Of a DNA stretch of 42,966 bases, positions 16,662 to 25,791 are shown piece by piece. The notes under the pieces are model-generated. The model was given only the letters and a program-made list of their open reading frames with translations, had not been told where the DNA came from and made no database searches. The stretch is taken from assembly GCA_040882465.1 (NCBI GenBank), contig JBBEBG010000004.1:1-42966 (forward strand). The letters run 5' to 3'. The DNA is from Gemmatimonadota bacterium. Lineage in GTDB: Bacteria > Gemmatimonadota > Gemmatimonadetes > Longimicrobiales > Gaopeijiaceae. The position numbers were made by a program, and so were the translations under genes. Numbering within the stretch: the stretch's first letter is position 1; each line of letters begins with the position of its first letter.

Positions 16662-16686
16662 GGGCGGGAATGAATGGCCGCCCCTC
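16660..16686 (+). terminator. Hairpin after the FAD oxidase gene
   Basis: GAGGGCGG (16660-16667) pairs with CCGCCCCTC (16678-16686) with one bulged C. It starts within the oxidase stop codon. No T-run follows, so it may terminate transcription inefficiently or protect the 3' end. Confidence 0.35.
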
Positions 16687-16817
16687 GGATCAGGTGCTTC
16701 AGTCTGGGGCCCGGATCTTGCAACGTCTTCGATCTCGTAGCTTGCCCAAAGGCCCAGGGTCTCCACATCTTCCGAGCGGCAACGTAGCCGGCAGCTTCCA
16801 GAGAACGGACTGAATCC

Positions 16818-18461
16818 TTGATCCGACTTCAACCCGGACTCGTGCTCGCGCTGGGAGCCGCGCTGACCCTCCAGATCCCGCTGGAGGCCCAGGATACCGC
16901 CACTTCTCCGAACCTTTTTCCACTCCAGAACGAGATCGCGCGGCTCGTCGGAAGCCCCGGATGGCGGGGCGCCGAATGGGGAGTCCTCGCGATCTCCCTC
17001 GAGCGCGGCGACACGCTCGTGGCGCTCTCCTCCGAGGCCCGGCTGGCCCCGGCCTCGAATCAGAAACTTTTTACGAGTGCGGCGGCCCTTTACCACCTCG
17101 GTCCGGAATTTCGTTTCCCTACGTACATGCTGACGGACGGGACGGTTCGGGACGGGATCCTGGACGGAAACCTGATCCTTTACGGCACCGGAGATCCGGC
17201 GATCTCGGACCGCATCCTGTCCGGGCCCACCGAGCCGTTCCGCGAGTTTGCGCGGGCCCTGGCCCGGTTGGGGATCCACACGGTAACCGGAGACGTGATC
17301 GGCGACGCCTCCTTTTTCGAAGGACCGTCGCGGCACCCCTCCTGGAACGCCCGCGACCTCGACGATTGGTACGCCGCTCCGGTCTCCGCCCTCACCTTCA
17401 GCGAAAACGTCGTGACGCTCCAGGTGCGCGGTGGCGAGCCGGGGACGACCCCTCAGCTCGCCACCGATCCGCCGGGTGCCGGCATCCTCGTCACGAACTC
17501 GGCAACCACCGTGAGCGGAAGGCCGAGTTCCCCCGTACTCCTGGTTCGCGACGGGCCCGAGGGGGCGATCGAGCTCCGCGGAGAGGTCCGCTCAGGCGCC
17601 GGGGAGCTCTGGCGGGTCCTCACGGTCGCGGACCCGGCTGCGTACGCCGCCTCCGTGCTCCGGCACGTTCTCGCCGAGGAAGGGATCCGCATGGAGGGAT
17701 CGGCCCGCGCGCTTGGACCGGAGGAGACCTCCCCGGTCACCCGCGCCAACGTCGTCGCGCCCGCTTTCGATCGCGGCGGCGCGGCCCCGCTTCGGACCCT
17801 CGCGGTGCACTACTCGCCGCCGGTCCGCGAGCTCCTCCAGGTGATGAACAAGGTGAGCCACAACCTCTACTCCGAGCTCTTCCTTTTCGCCGTGGGCCGC
17901 ATCACCACGGGGACCGGTTCGTTCGCTTCCGGCGCGCAGGCCCTCACGGACTATCTCATCAACGTCGTGGGAGTCGCACCCGGGGACATCTACATCGAAG
18001 ATGGCTCGGGGCTCTCTAGGTTCAATCGCGCGACCGCGTCATCCTTCATCTCGCTTTTGACGCACGTCTCGGAGACCTCGTACGCCGACGACTTCTGGGC
18101 CTCGCTCCCCGAAGCGGGGAACCGGAGGGAGTTGGGGCGAATGTATCAGTCGCTGGCGGCTGGGAATCTTCGGGCGAAGACGGGGACGATCAGTCGCGTC
18201 TCCGCGCTCTCCGGTGTCGTCCGTGGCGTGGGGGGAGAGCCGATCCTCTTCAGCATCCTCTCGAACAACGTCCCCTCGACTTCGACGGCGAAGAGCGTGG
18301 AGGACCGGATCGGGATCGAGCTGGCTTCGTTTTCGCGAAGTTGGGGACCCTCCGAGGGCGAACTCGCCAGGGTCGAGTACGGGGATTACGGACCGCGTAT
18401 GAACCCCGTTTCTGAAGTCTCCGAGGCCTTGGACGCCTCGGTGGACGCCGCCCGGCGCTGA
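16818..18461 (+). CDS. dacB: D-alanyl-D-alanine carboxypeptidase/endopeptidase (PBP4 type)
   Basis: A 547-residue periplasmic penicillin-binding protein of peptidase family S13. It removes the terminal D-Ala from peptidoglycan stem peptides or cuts cross-links. All three active-site motifs are visible: SNQK (S80-K83), SHN in NKVSHNLYSELF, and KTGT in RAKTGTISRVSALSG. A large inserted domain lies between the first and second motifs, as in PBP4. The TTG at 16818 gives a signal peptide (LQPGLVLALGAALTLQIPLEAQ) but has a weak ribosome site. The gene is convergent, by only 13 bp, with the small gene on the other strand. Confidence 0.95.
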   Translation: MIRLQPGLVLALGAALTLQIPLEAQDTATSPNLFPLQNEIARLVGSPGWRGAEWGVLAISLERGDTLVALSSEARLAPASNQKLFTSAAALYHLGPEFRFPTYMLTDGTVRDGILDGNLILYGTGDPAISDRILSGPTEPFREFARALARLGIHTVTGDVIGDASFFEGPSRHPSWNARDLDDWYAAPVSALTFSENVVTLQVRGGEPGTTPQLATDPPGAGILVTNSATTVSGRPSSPVLLVRDGPEGAIELRGEVRSGAGELWRVLTVADPAAYAASVLRHVLAEEGIRMEGSARALGPEETSPVTRANVVAPAFDRGGAAPLRTLAVHYSPPVRELLQVMNKVSHNLYSELFLFAVGRITTGTGSFASGAQALTDYLINVVGVAPGDIYIEDGSGLSRFNRATASSFISLLTHVSETSYADDFWASLPEAGNRRELGRMYQSLAAGNLRAKTGTISRVSALSGVVRGVGGEPILFSILSNNVPSTSTAKSVEDRIGIELASFSRSWGPSEGELARVEYGDYGPRMNPVSEVSEALDASVDAARR

Positions 18462-18474
18462 GGGCGGGGCTTTC

Positions 18475-18750
18475 CTACGCCGGGGGGCTCGCCGCCCTGC
18501 CTCTGGCGGAGCGGAGCCGACGCCGAAGCTCCACTTCCGACATCGTCTGAAGAGTCCGCCGCGCGCTCAGTTCGCTGTTCCAGCGCACGTCGTGCAGCTC
18601 GATCTCTTCTTCGGACTTCGCGCCGACGGGGCGCGCCACGAAGCTGAAGCGCCCCTTGAAGTCGAGCCCCGGCCGCTCCAGGACGCCCGCCGTCCAGCTC
18701 CGCCCGTGCTCGTCCTTGAATTCTCGCATGCCTCGGTGCGTCTCCATCAT
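18475..18750 (-). CDS. Small hypothetical protein coupled to the SH3 gene
   Basis: A 91-residue basic protein of unknown function. The central part FKGRFSFVARPVGAKSEEEIELHDVRWNSE looks like a small beta domain, followed by a charged helix RTLQTMSEVELRRRLRSARGR. Its ATG at 18750 overlaps the stop of the SH3-domain gene as ATGA, so the two are translationally coupled and probably act together. No signal peptide or membrane segment is seen, so it is likely cytoplasmic. Confidence 0.65.
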   Translation of the reverse strand: MMETHRGMREFKDEHGRSWTAGVLERPGLDFKGRFSFVARPVGAKSEEEIELHDVRWNSELSARRTLQTMSEVELRRRLRSARGRAASPPA

Positions 18751-19799
18751 CGAATGCGTTCGAGCTCGATCAGGTCGAGGATCGGGCTTCCGGTAAAGGC
18801 CGCCGCGCCGGCGCGCACCCGAGCCAGGACCCGGATGGACTCGAGGGGGGTCAAGCTTCCCACATCGTCCAGGTGCTCCGGAGGCACCGCCACATAGACG
18901 AAGCTCCGGTCCTCGTCGAGGGAGCGCGTGAGGAGGAAAGGTTCCCCCTCGCGAAAGTCGGTGCGGACCTGTTCGGCCCTCTCGAGAGAGATATACTGGA
19001 GCCGCATCTCGACGAGGCGGCCGCGGAACCGATCGTACTCTCGCGAGAGATCGCCGGCGCGCACGTCGGAGAGGATCGTGGGCTCGCCGCCGAGGGGTTC
19101 AGTGCCGGCCTCGACGGAGGGAACCCAAACCCATCCCTCGAGCTGGATGCGGGCCCAGTTCCCTTGTCGGGATACGATGCGGAACTCGGACCCGGGGTGC
19201 GCCTGTCCCAGCGTGTCGCCATCCGGAGCCGAGAGAATCGCGGCCCCCTGACTACCTCCCCGGAGCCAGTCGCCGCCGAGAGGTGCGGCGTTCGCCACCG
19301 GCGGGCTCGTCCCCGCGGCCGGCGCTGCCGCGACCGCCGGCTGGGCCGCGTCCAGGGAGGCGTTCCAGATCCAACCGGTTCGCCGGACCTCCACCCATCC
19401 CGGAATCCGCTCGAGCTCTTCGAGGACGGTGCCGGTGAGGAGCCGGCCGGCGATCCTACCGGCGGGGACATCGCGAAGGTTCTCTCCGTCAGCCACCGAA
19501 ATGACCAGGCCGTGGGGCCCCGTCGTCTGGCGGTCCTGCACCGAGGGCATCCAGATGAACCCCTGGATCGTCGCGCGCGCCCAGTTTCCATCTCTTTCTT
19601 CGACGGAGACGCGCGTGCCTTGAGCGAGCTGTCCGAGGATTGCCCCATTGGGCTCCGCCCGGAAGTTCTCCTCCACACGAACGACGGTTTCCTGCGCGTA
19701 GAGGGGGGTAGCATGCGCGACCGTCCCGCCGATCCCGAAGAGGGATACCGCGACGCCGGCGAGGGGAATCGCTCGAAGCGTCGGCGGGCAAGGAACCAT
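18747..19799 (-). CDS. Secreted protein with three SH3-like domains
   Basis: A 350-residue exported protein. The signal peptide covers about residues 1-35 (LAGVAVSLFGIGGTVAHATPLYAQ). Three bacterial SH3-like repeats follow at about 37-90, 96-150 and 178-232; each has a strand pattern ending in aromatic motifs (GFIWMPSV, GWIWNASL, GWVWVPSV). An Ala/Pro-rich linker (AAQPAVAAAPAAG) separates the second and third. The last 100 residues form a different domain with no obvious family. Bacterial SH3 domains often bind peptidoglycan, so a cell-wall role is plausible. The ATG at 19799 gives the signal peptide. It is coupled to the small gene at 18475-18750. Confidence 0.85.
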   Translation of the reverse strand: MVPCPPTLRAIPLAGVAVSLFGIGGTVAHATPLYAQETVVRVEENFRAEPNGAILGQLAQGTRVSVEERDGNWARATIQGFIWMPSVQDRQTTGPHGLVISVADGENLRDVPAGRIAGRLLTGTVLEELERIPGWVEVRRTGWIWNASLDAAQPAVAAAPAAGTSPPVANAAPLGGDWLRGGSQGAAILSAPDGDTLGQAHPGSEFRIVSRQGNWARIQLEGWVWVPSVEAGTEPLGGEPTILSDVRAGDLSREYDRFRGRLVEMRLQYISLERAEQVRTDFREGEPFLLTRSLDEDRSFVYVAVPPEHLDDVGSLTPLESIRVLARVRAGAAAFTGSPILDLIELERIR

Positions 19800-20028
19800 C
19801 AGCGGAAACGAACCGGGAGCGAACGGGTTAAAGGAACGGCGCCGGAGAACAAAATCTGACGGAGCCCCGGGAACCCGTCAAATTCCGCGGGGCGCGCGCA
19901 TCGACGGGTTGCAGCCTCGCGGATCGCCTGGGTAGCTTCCCGCGGCCGAGCCGGAAGGGTGCCCCGATGCGGCCGCAACCACCCATTCGACCCCGAGCTG
20001 GAGCCGGACCCACTTCGATCGGAGCCCG

Positions 20029-20739
20029 ATGCGCCCTGTCATTCCCTTCGCCCAGCCGGCTGTCTTTGTCTGCGTCCTCGCCGCCATCCTGTGCGGACCG
20101 GCCGGCGCCGCCGCCCAGACGGTGCCTTCTCCGTACGAGTTCATCGAAACCCGCCATGAAGTGAGCGTGTTCGGGGGAACGGCCACGGACGACCGGGGCA
20201 CCCTCCGCCTGGGTCCCGGGGGCGGACCGATGTTCGGCGCGCGTTACGCATTCGATCTCACGGGAGTCTTCGCGATCGAGACGGGCTTCTCTTATCTCAT
20301 GGCGGACCGGGAAGTCTACGATCCCGAGGTTCAGGCCGTCGAGCCGGAGCTCCTCGGAGTGGCCGACGCGCATGTGGGCATCCTCGACGCCCGCGCCCGC
20401 CTCAACGTCACCGGCCCCCGCACCTGGAACCGGCTCGCTCCCTTCCTCTTCACGGGTATCGGCATCGCCTTCGATCTCTCCGGAGAAACCGAGCTCGATG
20501 ACGGTCTGGATCCGACTGCGCGTTTCGAGTTCGGTCCCTCGTTCGCCGGAACGTTCGGCGGAGGGGTCCGCTGGCTCGCCGGCGACCGATTCGGAGTCCG
20601 CCTCGAGAGCACGGTGCACTTCTGGCGCATCGCCCATCCGCTCGGCTTCCGAACGCGCCAGCAAGACCTGCAGGCGGTGCCGGCGGACGAATGGTCACAA
20701 TCGATCGCAGTGACGATCGGAGCGACCTACCGCTTCTGA
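20029..20739 (+). CDS. Outer membrane beta-barrel protein
   Basis: A 236-residue protein with a signal peptide (FAQPAVFVCVLAAILCGPAGAAAQ, cleaved after about residue 30) and a beta-barrel pattern throughout. It ends in TIGATYRF, where the final Phe is the usual outer-membrane assembly signal. Strand stretches with alternating residues include FGARYAFDLTGVFAIETGFSYL, LAPFLFTGIGIAFDL and FAGTFGGGVRWLA. No enzyme motif is seen; it is probably a small porin-like or structural barrel. The moeA gene begins 11 bp after its stop. Confidence 0.85.
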   Translation: MRPVIPFAQPAVFVCVLAAILCGPAGAAAQTVPSPYEFIETRHEVSVFGGTATDDRGTLRLGPGGGPMFGARYAFDLTGVFAIETGFSYLMADREVYDPEVQAVEPELLGVADAHVGILDARARLNVTGPRTWNRLAPFLFTGIGIAFDLSGETELDDGLDPTARFEFGPSFAGTFGGGVRWLAGDRFGVRLESTVHFWRIAHPLGFRTRQQDLQAVPADEWSQSIAVTIGATYRF

Positions 20740-20750
20740 GGAGCGGGGCG

Positions 20751-22097
20751 ATGCCAGAATTCGAGACACGAAAGGCGGACTGGGTCCCCTTCAGGGACGC
20801 CCTGAGACATGTCCTCGCGTCCGCCTCTCCCCTGCCGTCCCGCCCCATACCACTCAACCAGGCCGCGGGACTCGCCCTTGCGGAGACGATTCGAAGCCCG
20901 CTGACCCTCCCCCCCGGACCGACCTCGCATATGGACGGATACGCGGTGCGGGGAAGTGACCTTTCCGCGGAGCGGAGCTCCGGGGATCGTGGGGACTCGA
21001 AGGGGGAAGGACCGCGCCTGCGCGTCATCGGGCGGAGCCTCCCCGGGCGGCCCTGGGGTGACCCGTTGGAAGCGGACACGGCGATCCGGATCATGACGGG
21101 CGCACCCCTCCCCGAGGGAGGGGACACGGTCGTTCCCGTCGAGCACACGGACCGTGAGGCCGGTGAAGCGGGGTGGGTCCGGGTCGAGCTTCGGGGCGAA
21201 GGGGGTCGCCCCCGCATCGAAGTGGGACAACATGTGCGTGGCCCCGGGGAGGAGATGAAAGAGGGCGACGTCCTCGGGAGGCCGGGAGACACGCTCGGAT
21301 TCGGGCTCCTCGCCCTCCTCGCCGCCGCAGGCGAAACCAGGGTGTCCGCCCATCCGGCGCCACGTGTGGCCCTTCTCGTGACGGGCGACGAGCTGGTCCC
21401 CCCAGGGGATCGCGCCGGCCTCGAGGGCGGAATCCGGCGCGCCGACATCCTCTCTCCCTCCCTCCCTCTCCTCCTCGCCCAAGCGGGCGCCGCTCCCCTC
21501 ACGCCGGTGCGCGTTCGGGACGACATGGAGGCCCTTCTCGACGCGCTCGCTGCCGCATCCGCGGAATCGGACCTCGTCATTACGACGGGAGGCGCCTCGA
21601 TGGGGGAAGCCGACCTGGTCAAACGGGCGCTCGAGGCTCTGGGAAGCGAGCCCATCTTCTGGCGCATTCGAATGCGCCCCGGGAGCCCCGTCAGCCTGAG
21701 TCGCCTCCCACGATCAGCTGGAGGCGGGATGGTCCCGGTGCTCGGCCTCCCCGGAAATCCAGTGTCGGCGATCGTCACCTGCCTGACTCTCGCCCTCCCC
21801 GCGATCCGCGCGATGGGTGGGCATCGCGCCCGCCTCCTCAGGCGCATCCGCGCCACGGCCCGCGATTCCTTCTCCGGCCCCGAGCATCTGACCCGGTTTT
21901 TCCGCGTGACCCTCTCGCCCGAGGAGGACGGGGGGCTCGGAGCGCGCTCCGCCGGGCCCCAGGGATCCGGAGCGATCCAGAGCATCGCGAACGCGGACGG
22001 TCTCGCGGTCCTTCCGGAGGGGGCCCCGTCTCCGGAGCGGGGCGCCCCCGTGGACGTCCTCCTCCTCCCCTCCTCCAGCTGGACGGAGGCCCCATGA
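20751..22097 (+). CDS. moeA: Molybdopterin molybdenumtransferase
   Basis: A 448-residue MoeA, which inserts molybdate into the pterin to make the molybdenum cofactor. The family motifs are present: PPGPTSHMDGYAVR, IMTGAPLPEGGDTVVPVE, VALLVTGDEL, TTGGASMGEADLVK, and MRPGSPVSLSR with VLGLPGNPVSA. The ATG at 20751 has GAGGAG about 8 nt upstream, so the longer frame starting inside the OMP gene is rejected. No other cofactor gene lies in the window. The gene overlaps the M23 peptidase by ATGA. Confidence 0.95.
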   Translation: MPEFETRKADWVPFRDALRHVLASASPLPSRPIPLNQAAGLALAETIRSPLTLPPGPTSHMDGYAVRGSDLSAERSSGDRGDSKGEGPRLRVIGRSLPGRPWGDPLEADTAIRIMTGAPLPEGGDTVVPVEHTDREAGEAGWVRVELRGEGGRPRIEVGQHVRGPGEEMKEGDVLGRPGDTLGFGLLALLAAAGETRVSAHPAPRVALLVTGDELVPPGDRAGLEGGIRRADILSPSLPLLLAQAGAAPLTPVRVRDDMEALLDALAAASAESDLVITTGGASMGEADLVKRALEALGSEPIFWRIRMRPGSPVSLSRLPRSAGGGMVPVLGLPGNPVSAIVTCLTLALPAIRAMGGHRARLLRRIRATARDSFSGPEHLTRFFRVTLSPEEDGGLGARSAGPQGSGAIQSIANADGLAVLPEGAPSPERGAPVDVLLLPSSSWTEAP

Positions 22098-22540
22098 GAC
22101 GCGGAATCCTCCTTTCGATCGTCGCCGCGTCCGGGGCCCTCGCCCCGGGATGCACGATCCCCCGGATCCCGGTCGAGTCCGCCGTGACCTCTCCCTTCGG
22201 CGTGAGATGGAGCGGTGTTCTCCCGCGGGTGCATCGGGGCGTGGACCTCCGCGCCGCGCAGGGGACGCCGGTTCACCCGATGGCATCGGGTCGGGTGCGC
22301 TTCGCCGGGTGGATGGAGGGATACGGCAACGTCGTCTGGCTCGATCACCCCGGCGGGGTCCTCTCCGCTTATGCCCACCTCTCCGAGATCCACGTCACGC
22401 AGGGTGCGCCGGTCGAAGAGGGTGCGCTCCTCGGCCTCAGCGGAAGCACCGGAACCGTGAGCGGCCCGCATCTTCACTTCGAGGTTTGGAAGGGGGGGCG
22501 TCCGGTGGATCCGATCGCCTACCTCGGCGCGCGGCCCTGA
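22094..22540 (+). CDS. Small M23 (LytM) peptidase lipoprotein
   Basis: A 148-residue lipoprotein reduced to a single LytM domain. The lipobox is LAPGC (C20). The zinc-site motifs HRGVDL (H47, D51), SAYAH (H95) and PHLHFEVWKG (H126, H128) are intact, so it is probably an active peptidoglycan endopeptidase rather than a degenerate activator. At this length it lacks the coiled coil or LysM domains of EnvC/NlpD-type proteins. Its ATG overlaps the moeA stop as ATGA, an unusual pairing of cofactor synthesis with a cell-wall enzyme. It is convergent with etfA, 69 bp downstream. Confidence 0.93.
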   Translation: MRRGILLSIVAASGALAPGCTIPRIPVESAVTSPFGVRWSGVLPRVHRGVDLRAAQGTPVHPMASGRVRFAGWMEGYGNVVWLDHPGGVLSAYAHLSEIHVTQGAPVEEGALLGLSGSTGTVSGPHLHFEVWKGGRPVDPIAYLGARP

Positions 22541-22578
22541 TCGCAGGTCACAGTCCGAGAGGGGGCAGTGGGGGATGT

Positions 22579-22592
22579 GCGGAGTGCTCCGC
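22579..22592. terminator. Hairpin between convergent M23 and etfA genes
   Basis: GCGGAG and CTCCGC form a perfect 6-bp stem with a 2-nt centre, in the 69-bp gap where the two genes converge. No T-run follows on either strand, so terminator function is only suggested by position. Confidence 0.3.
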
Positions 22593-22609
22593 GCGGTCTC
22601 CGCCGCCGC

Positions 22610-23599
22610 TCAACTCTCCTTCCGCGCGCGTATCTCGGCCGCGAGTCGGGGTACAACCTCGAAGGCGTCCCCGACGATCCCGTAGTCGGCGACGCGGAAG
22701 ATCGGGGCGTCCCGGTCGCGATTCACGGCGACGATCGTGCGCGCCGTGCGCATGCCGGCGAGGTGCTGAACCGCGCCGGAAATCCCGATAGCGAAGTAGA
22801 GGCGCGGTGCGACGGTTTTCCCCGTCTGTCCGACTTGCTCGGAATGCGACCGCCATCCGGCGTCCACAACGGCGCGGGAGGCGCCCAGGCCCGCCTCGGA
22901 GCCGAGCGCGGCCCGGAGCTCCTCGAGCATCGCCCAGTTCGCCGGGTCTCTGAGACCACGCCCCCCGGACACGACGATCGCCGCTTCGGAGACGTCCGGG
23001 ATGTCACCGCCCTCCGGTTCGAAGGATAACCTTCGCGTCGGCCACCGCTCCGGATCGAGAGCGAGGGACAGGGGCTCGATCTCCGCGTGGGAGATCCCTT
23101 CCACGGCGGAAATGGCTCCGGGACGAATCGTCGCGAGGACCGGGGCCGCGTCGTGCTCGATCGTGGCGTTGGCCTTTCCCGCGTAGACCGGGCGGACCAT
23201 GCGCACCCGCCCGCCCAGCCCCGAGATTCCCGTCACGTCCTGCGCGAGCGGAAGGTCGAGCAGGGCGGCGACGCGGGGCGCGAGGTCCTTCCCGGTCGCG
23301 GTCGCCGAAAAGAGCACCGCGGCGGCGGTACCTCCCTCCCGGATCATCCCGGCGAGCGCCTCCGCGTATCCCTCGGGCCGGTAGTGCGCGAGCGCTTCAT
23401 GCGATCCGACCCGGATCCGGCGCGCACCGAATGCTTGAGCGGCATGCACCGTCTCTTCGATTCCTGGCCCACCGAGCACGATCCCCTCGGCCTCCCCCCC
23501 CAGATCGCGGGCCAGGGCGGCCGCGGCCGACACGACCTCCGCGCTCACGCCGCGAAGACGACCATCCCTTTGCTCCAACACGGCGAGAACACGGGTCAT
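22610..23599 (-). CDS. etfA: Electron transfer flavoprotein alpha subunit
   Basis: A 329-residue FAD-binding subunit of the ETF heterodimer, which carries electrons from acyl-CoA and other dehydrogenases to the quinone pool. The C-terminal FAD domain is clear: VVSGGRGLRDPANWAMLEEL, ASRAVVDAGWRSHSEQVGQTGKTVAPRLYFAIGISGAVQHLAGM, and VAVNRDRDAPIFRVADYGIVGD. The ATG at 23599 follows the etfB stop by 13 bp. Together with the adenylate-forming enzyme in the same gene run it may serve fatty acid oxidation. Confidence 0.97.
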   Translation of the reverse strand: MTRVLAVLEQRDGRLRGVSAEVVSAAAALARDLGGEAEGIVLGGPGIEETVHAAQAFGARRIRVGSHEALAHYRPEGYAEALAGMIREGGTAAAVLFSATATGKDLAPRVAALLDLPLAQDVTGISGLGGRVRMVRPVYAGKANATIEHDAAPVLATIRPGAISAVEGISHAEIEPLSLALDPERWPTRRLSFEPEGGDIPDVSEAAIVVSGGRGLRDPANWAMLEELRAALGSEAGLGASRAVVDAGWRSHSEQVGQTGKTVAPRLYFAIGISGAVQHLAGMRTARTIVAVNRDRDAPIFRVADYGIVGDAFEVVPRLAAEIRARKES

Positions 23600-23612
23600 G
23601 CGCGAGCCTCCC

Positions 23613-24362
23613 TCACAACGCCCCCGCCTCGTCTCGGAGGAGGCGGACGAGCTCGGGCACGGCGTCGGGACCTTCGCCCACGATCCTTCCCTCCTTCCGC
23701 GCCGGCGGCAGCTCCAGAGCGACGACCCGCACGCGGGGGGACACGACTTCGGCTTCGCGCACCTCGAGCGGCTTTTTTTTCGCCGCCATGATCCCCGGTA
23801 ACGACGGGCGCCGGAGCTCGAAGGGACCTTTCGTGAGCGTGACGACCGCCGGGAGTGTGAGCTGCACACGTTCGCGGCCCCCCTCCACCTCGCGGACCGC
23901 GATCAGGACGCCGTCGCCTCCCTCGATCTCCGATACGCAGGTCGCGCAGGCCCACCCGAGGAGGGTCCCGAGCATCGGCCCCACCTGTTCCTGGTCGCCG
24001 TCAACACTTCGGACACCGGCGAGAACGAGGTCCGGGCCCTGGGCCTCGACCGCGGAGCGGAGGATCTTGGCGGTCGCGAGGCCGTCCGGGCCCGACACTC
24101 CGCGGCACAAAACGCCGCGATCGGCGCCGACCGCAAGCGCCCCCCGAAGTGTCTCCTGGGCGGATTCGTCCCCAAGGGTGACTACGGTCACTTCCGACGC
24201 GCGCCCACTCTCCTTCAGCCGCAGGGCGGCTTCCAGGGCAAATTCATCGTACGGATTCATGACGAAGCGGACGCCGGCCGCATCGAAGGTCGTGCCGTCC
24301 GCGGAAATTTGGATCCGGGTATCCGTGTCCGGCACCCGTTTCACGCAGACGAGAATCTTCAT
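23613..24362 (-). CDS. etfB: Electron transfer flavoprotein beta subunit
   Basis: A 249-residue subunit that forms the AMP-binding part of ETF. Visible motifs are the N-terminal KILVCVKRVPDTDTRI, FVMNPYDEFALEAALRLKE, the central DGDQEQVGPMLGTLLG and the late GIMAAKKKPLEV. The ATG at 24362 precedes the conserved start; the longer frame adds only low-complexity sequence. The antiporter gene ends 16 bp upstream, so the pair is read with it. Confidence 0.97.
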   Translation of the reverse strand: MKILVCVKRVPDTDTRIQISADGTTFDAAGVRFVMNPYDEFALEAALRLKESGRASEVTVVTLGDESAQETLRGALAVGADRGVLCRGVSGPDGLATAKILRSAVEAQGPDLVLAGVRSVDGDQEQVGPMLGTLLGWACATCVSEIEGGDGVLIAVREVEGGRERVQLTLPAVVTLTKGPFELRRPSLPGIMAAKKKPLEVREAEVVSPRVRVVALELPPARKEGRIVGEGPDAVPELVRLLRDEAGAL

Positions 24363-24378
24363 GCGGCCCCTCCTCCCA

Positions 24379-25791
24379 TCACATCGCCAACCCGGCGAGG
24401 GCGAAGCAAAGCGTCGCCACCGCCCCCGCAAGGAGAGCGTACGGAAGCTGGGTCCGCACGTGGTCTATGTGGTCCGTGGCCGCGGCCATCGAAGAGATGA
24501 TGGTCGTGTCGGAGATTGGCGAGGAGTGGTCCCCGAAGACGCCTCCCGAAAGGGCCGCCGCCACGAAGGGCGAAGCGGGAAGGCCGAGCGTGATCGAAGC
24601 CGGCACGACGATGGGAAGCATGATGGCGAAGGTCCCCCAGCTCGTCCCCGTGGAGAAGGCGATTCCGGAAGAGACGAGGAAGATGACGGGGAGAAAGATC
24701 ACCGGGGGCAGGACCCCGGCCGTCACGCTCGCCACGTAGACTCCGGTCCCGAGCGCGCTTGCGACCGACCCGAGGGCGAGGGCGAGGACCAGGATGAGCG
24801 CCAGGGGGAGGAGTCCTCCGCCCCCTTTGAGCCCGGTGCTCACCAATTCGTCCAGGGTCGCGCCCCGCTGGGCGAGGAGAAGGGCCCAGCTCACGGCCAA
24901 AGCGGCGAGAACGGCCCAGAGGACGGAGGTGGACCCCGAACCGGCCCGGAAGTCACCCTCGCCGGTGATCCAGAGCCCGAGAGGCATCATGAGGACCATC
25001 ACTGCGATCGGAAGGAGCATGTTGACGGCTCTGGGCTCGATCCGCTCGTTCGGCGGCGGCGAGAGGATCTCCTCGTCAATCAACGGCCGCGCTTCCGGCC
25101 AGTGCAGGAGCCCCTCCTGCGTGCGCCGCTCCGCCGCCCTCATCGGCCCGAAGTCGAGCTTCCAGACGATCGTGGCTCCGGCGAGGAGGACCGCGGCGAT
25201 CGCGTAAAAGTTCAGGGGGATCGCGCCGATGAAGACCCCGAGCGGATCCTCGACTCCCAGCCCGCTCAGGATCCCGAGATTGTACGCGCCCCAGGCGTTC
25301 AGGGGGATCAGGATGCAGATCGGGGCAGAGGTCGAGTCGATGAGGTAGGCCAGCTTCTCGCGCGAGACGCGAAAGCGGTCGAAGAGGGGACGCGAGACGG
25401 CCCCCGCCACGAGCACCGTGATGTTCGATTCGATGAAGATGACGAGCCCCGTGACCCAGGCGAGACCCTGCGCCCGCTTGGGCGTGGTCACCCACTCACG
25501 GTGTTCCAGGTATCGCACGAAGCCGCGTACCCCGCCCGAGCTTTCGACCGTCGCAATCAGCGCACCGATCACGAGAGTGAAGAGGATGACGTTCGCGTTT
25601 CCGGAGTCACCGAAGACACCCACGATCTCCGCGATGGCCCGGGCGAGCCCGGCGAGGGGATTCCACCCCTCCACGATCGTCCATCCGATCCAGACGCCGG
25701 CCGCGAGGGAGAGATAGACCTGGCGGGTCCAGATCGCGAGGACGATCGCGAGGACCGGGGGGAGGATCGAAATCCAGCCGGGCTCGATCAT
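24379..25791 (-). CDS. NhaC family Na+/H+ antiporter
   Basis: A 470-residue inner-membrane protein with about 11-12 hydrophobic segments, related to NhaC and related ion antiporters. Family features are the early VESSGGVRGFVRYLEHREWV, FIESNITVLVAGAVSRPLFDRFRVSREKLAYLIDSTSAPIC, IAFSTGTSWGTFAIMLPIVVP and GGVFGDHSSPISDTTIISSMAAATDHIDHVRTQLPYAL. The exchanged ions cannot be read from sequence. Its ATG at 25791 overlaps the alkyladenine glycosylase stop as ATGA. An alternative upstream start would lie inside that gene. Confidence 0.93.
   Translation of the reverse strand: MIEPGWISILPPVLAIVLAIWTRQVYLSLAAGVWIGWTIVEGWNPLAGLARAIAEIVGVFGDSGNANVILFTLVIGALIATVESSGGVRGFVRYLEHREWVTTPKRAQGLAWVTGLVIFIESNITVLVAGAVSRPLFDRFRVSREKLAYLIDSTSAPICILIPLNAWGAYNLGILSGLGVEDPLGVFIGAIPLNFYAIAAVLLAGATIVWKLDFGPMRAAERRTQEGLLHWPEARPLIDEEILSPPPNERIEPRAVNMLLPIAVMVLMMPLGLWITGEGDFRAGSGSTSVLWAVLAALAVSWALLLAQRGATLDELVSTGLKGGGGLLPLALILVLALALGSVASALGTGVYVASVTAGVLPPVIFLPVIFLVSSGIAFSTGTSWGTFAIMLPIVVPASITLGLPASPFVAAALSGGVFGDHSSPISDTTIISSMAAATDHIDHVRTQLPYALLAGAVATLCFALAGLAM

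Noticed and set aside
14928-17336. 802-codon frame on the minus strand
   Set aside because: It lies opposite the FAD oxidase and dacB genes, both well supported, and has a low-complexity translation.
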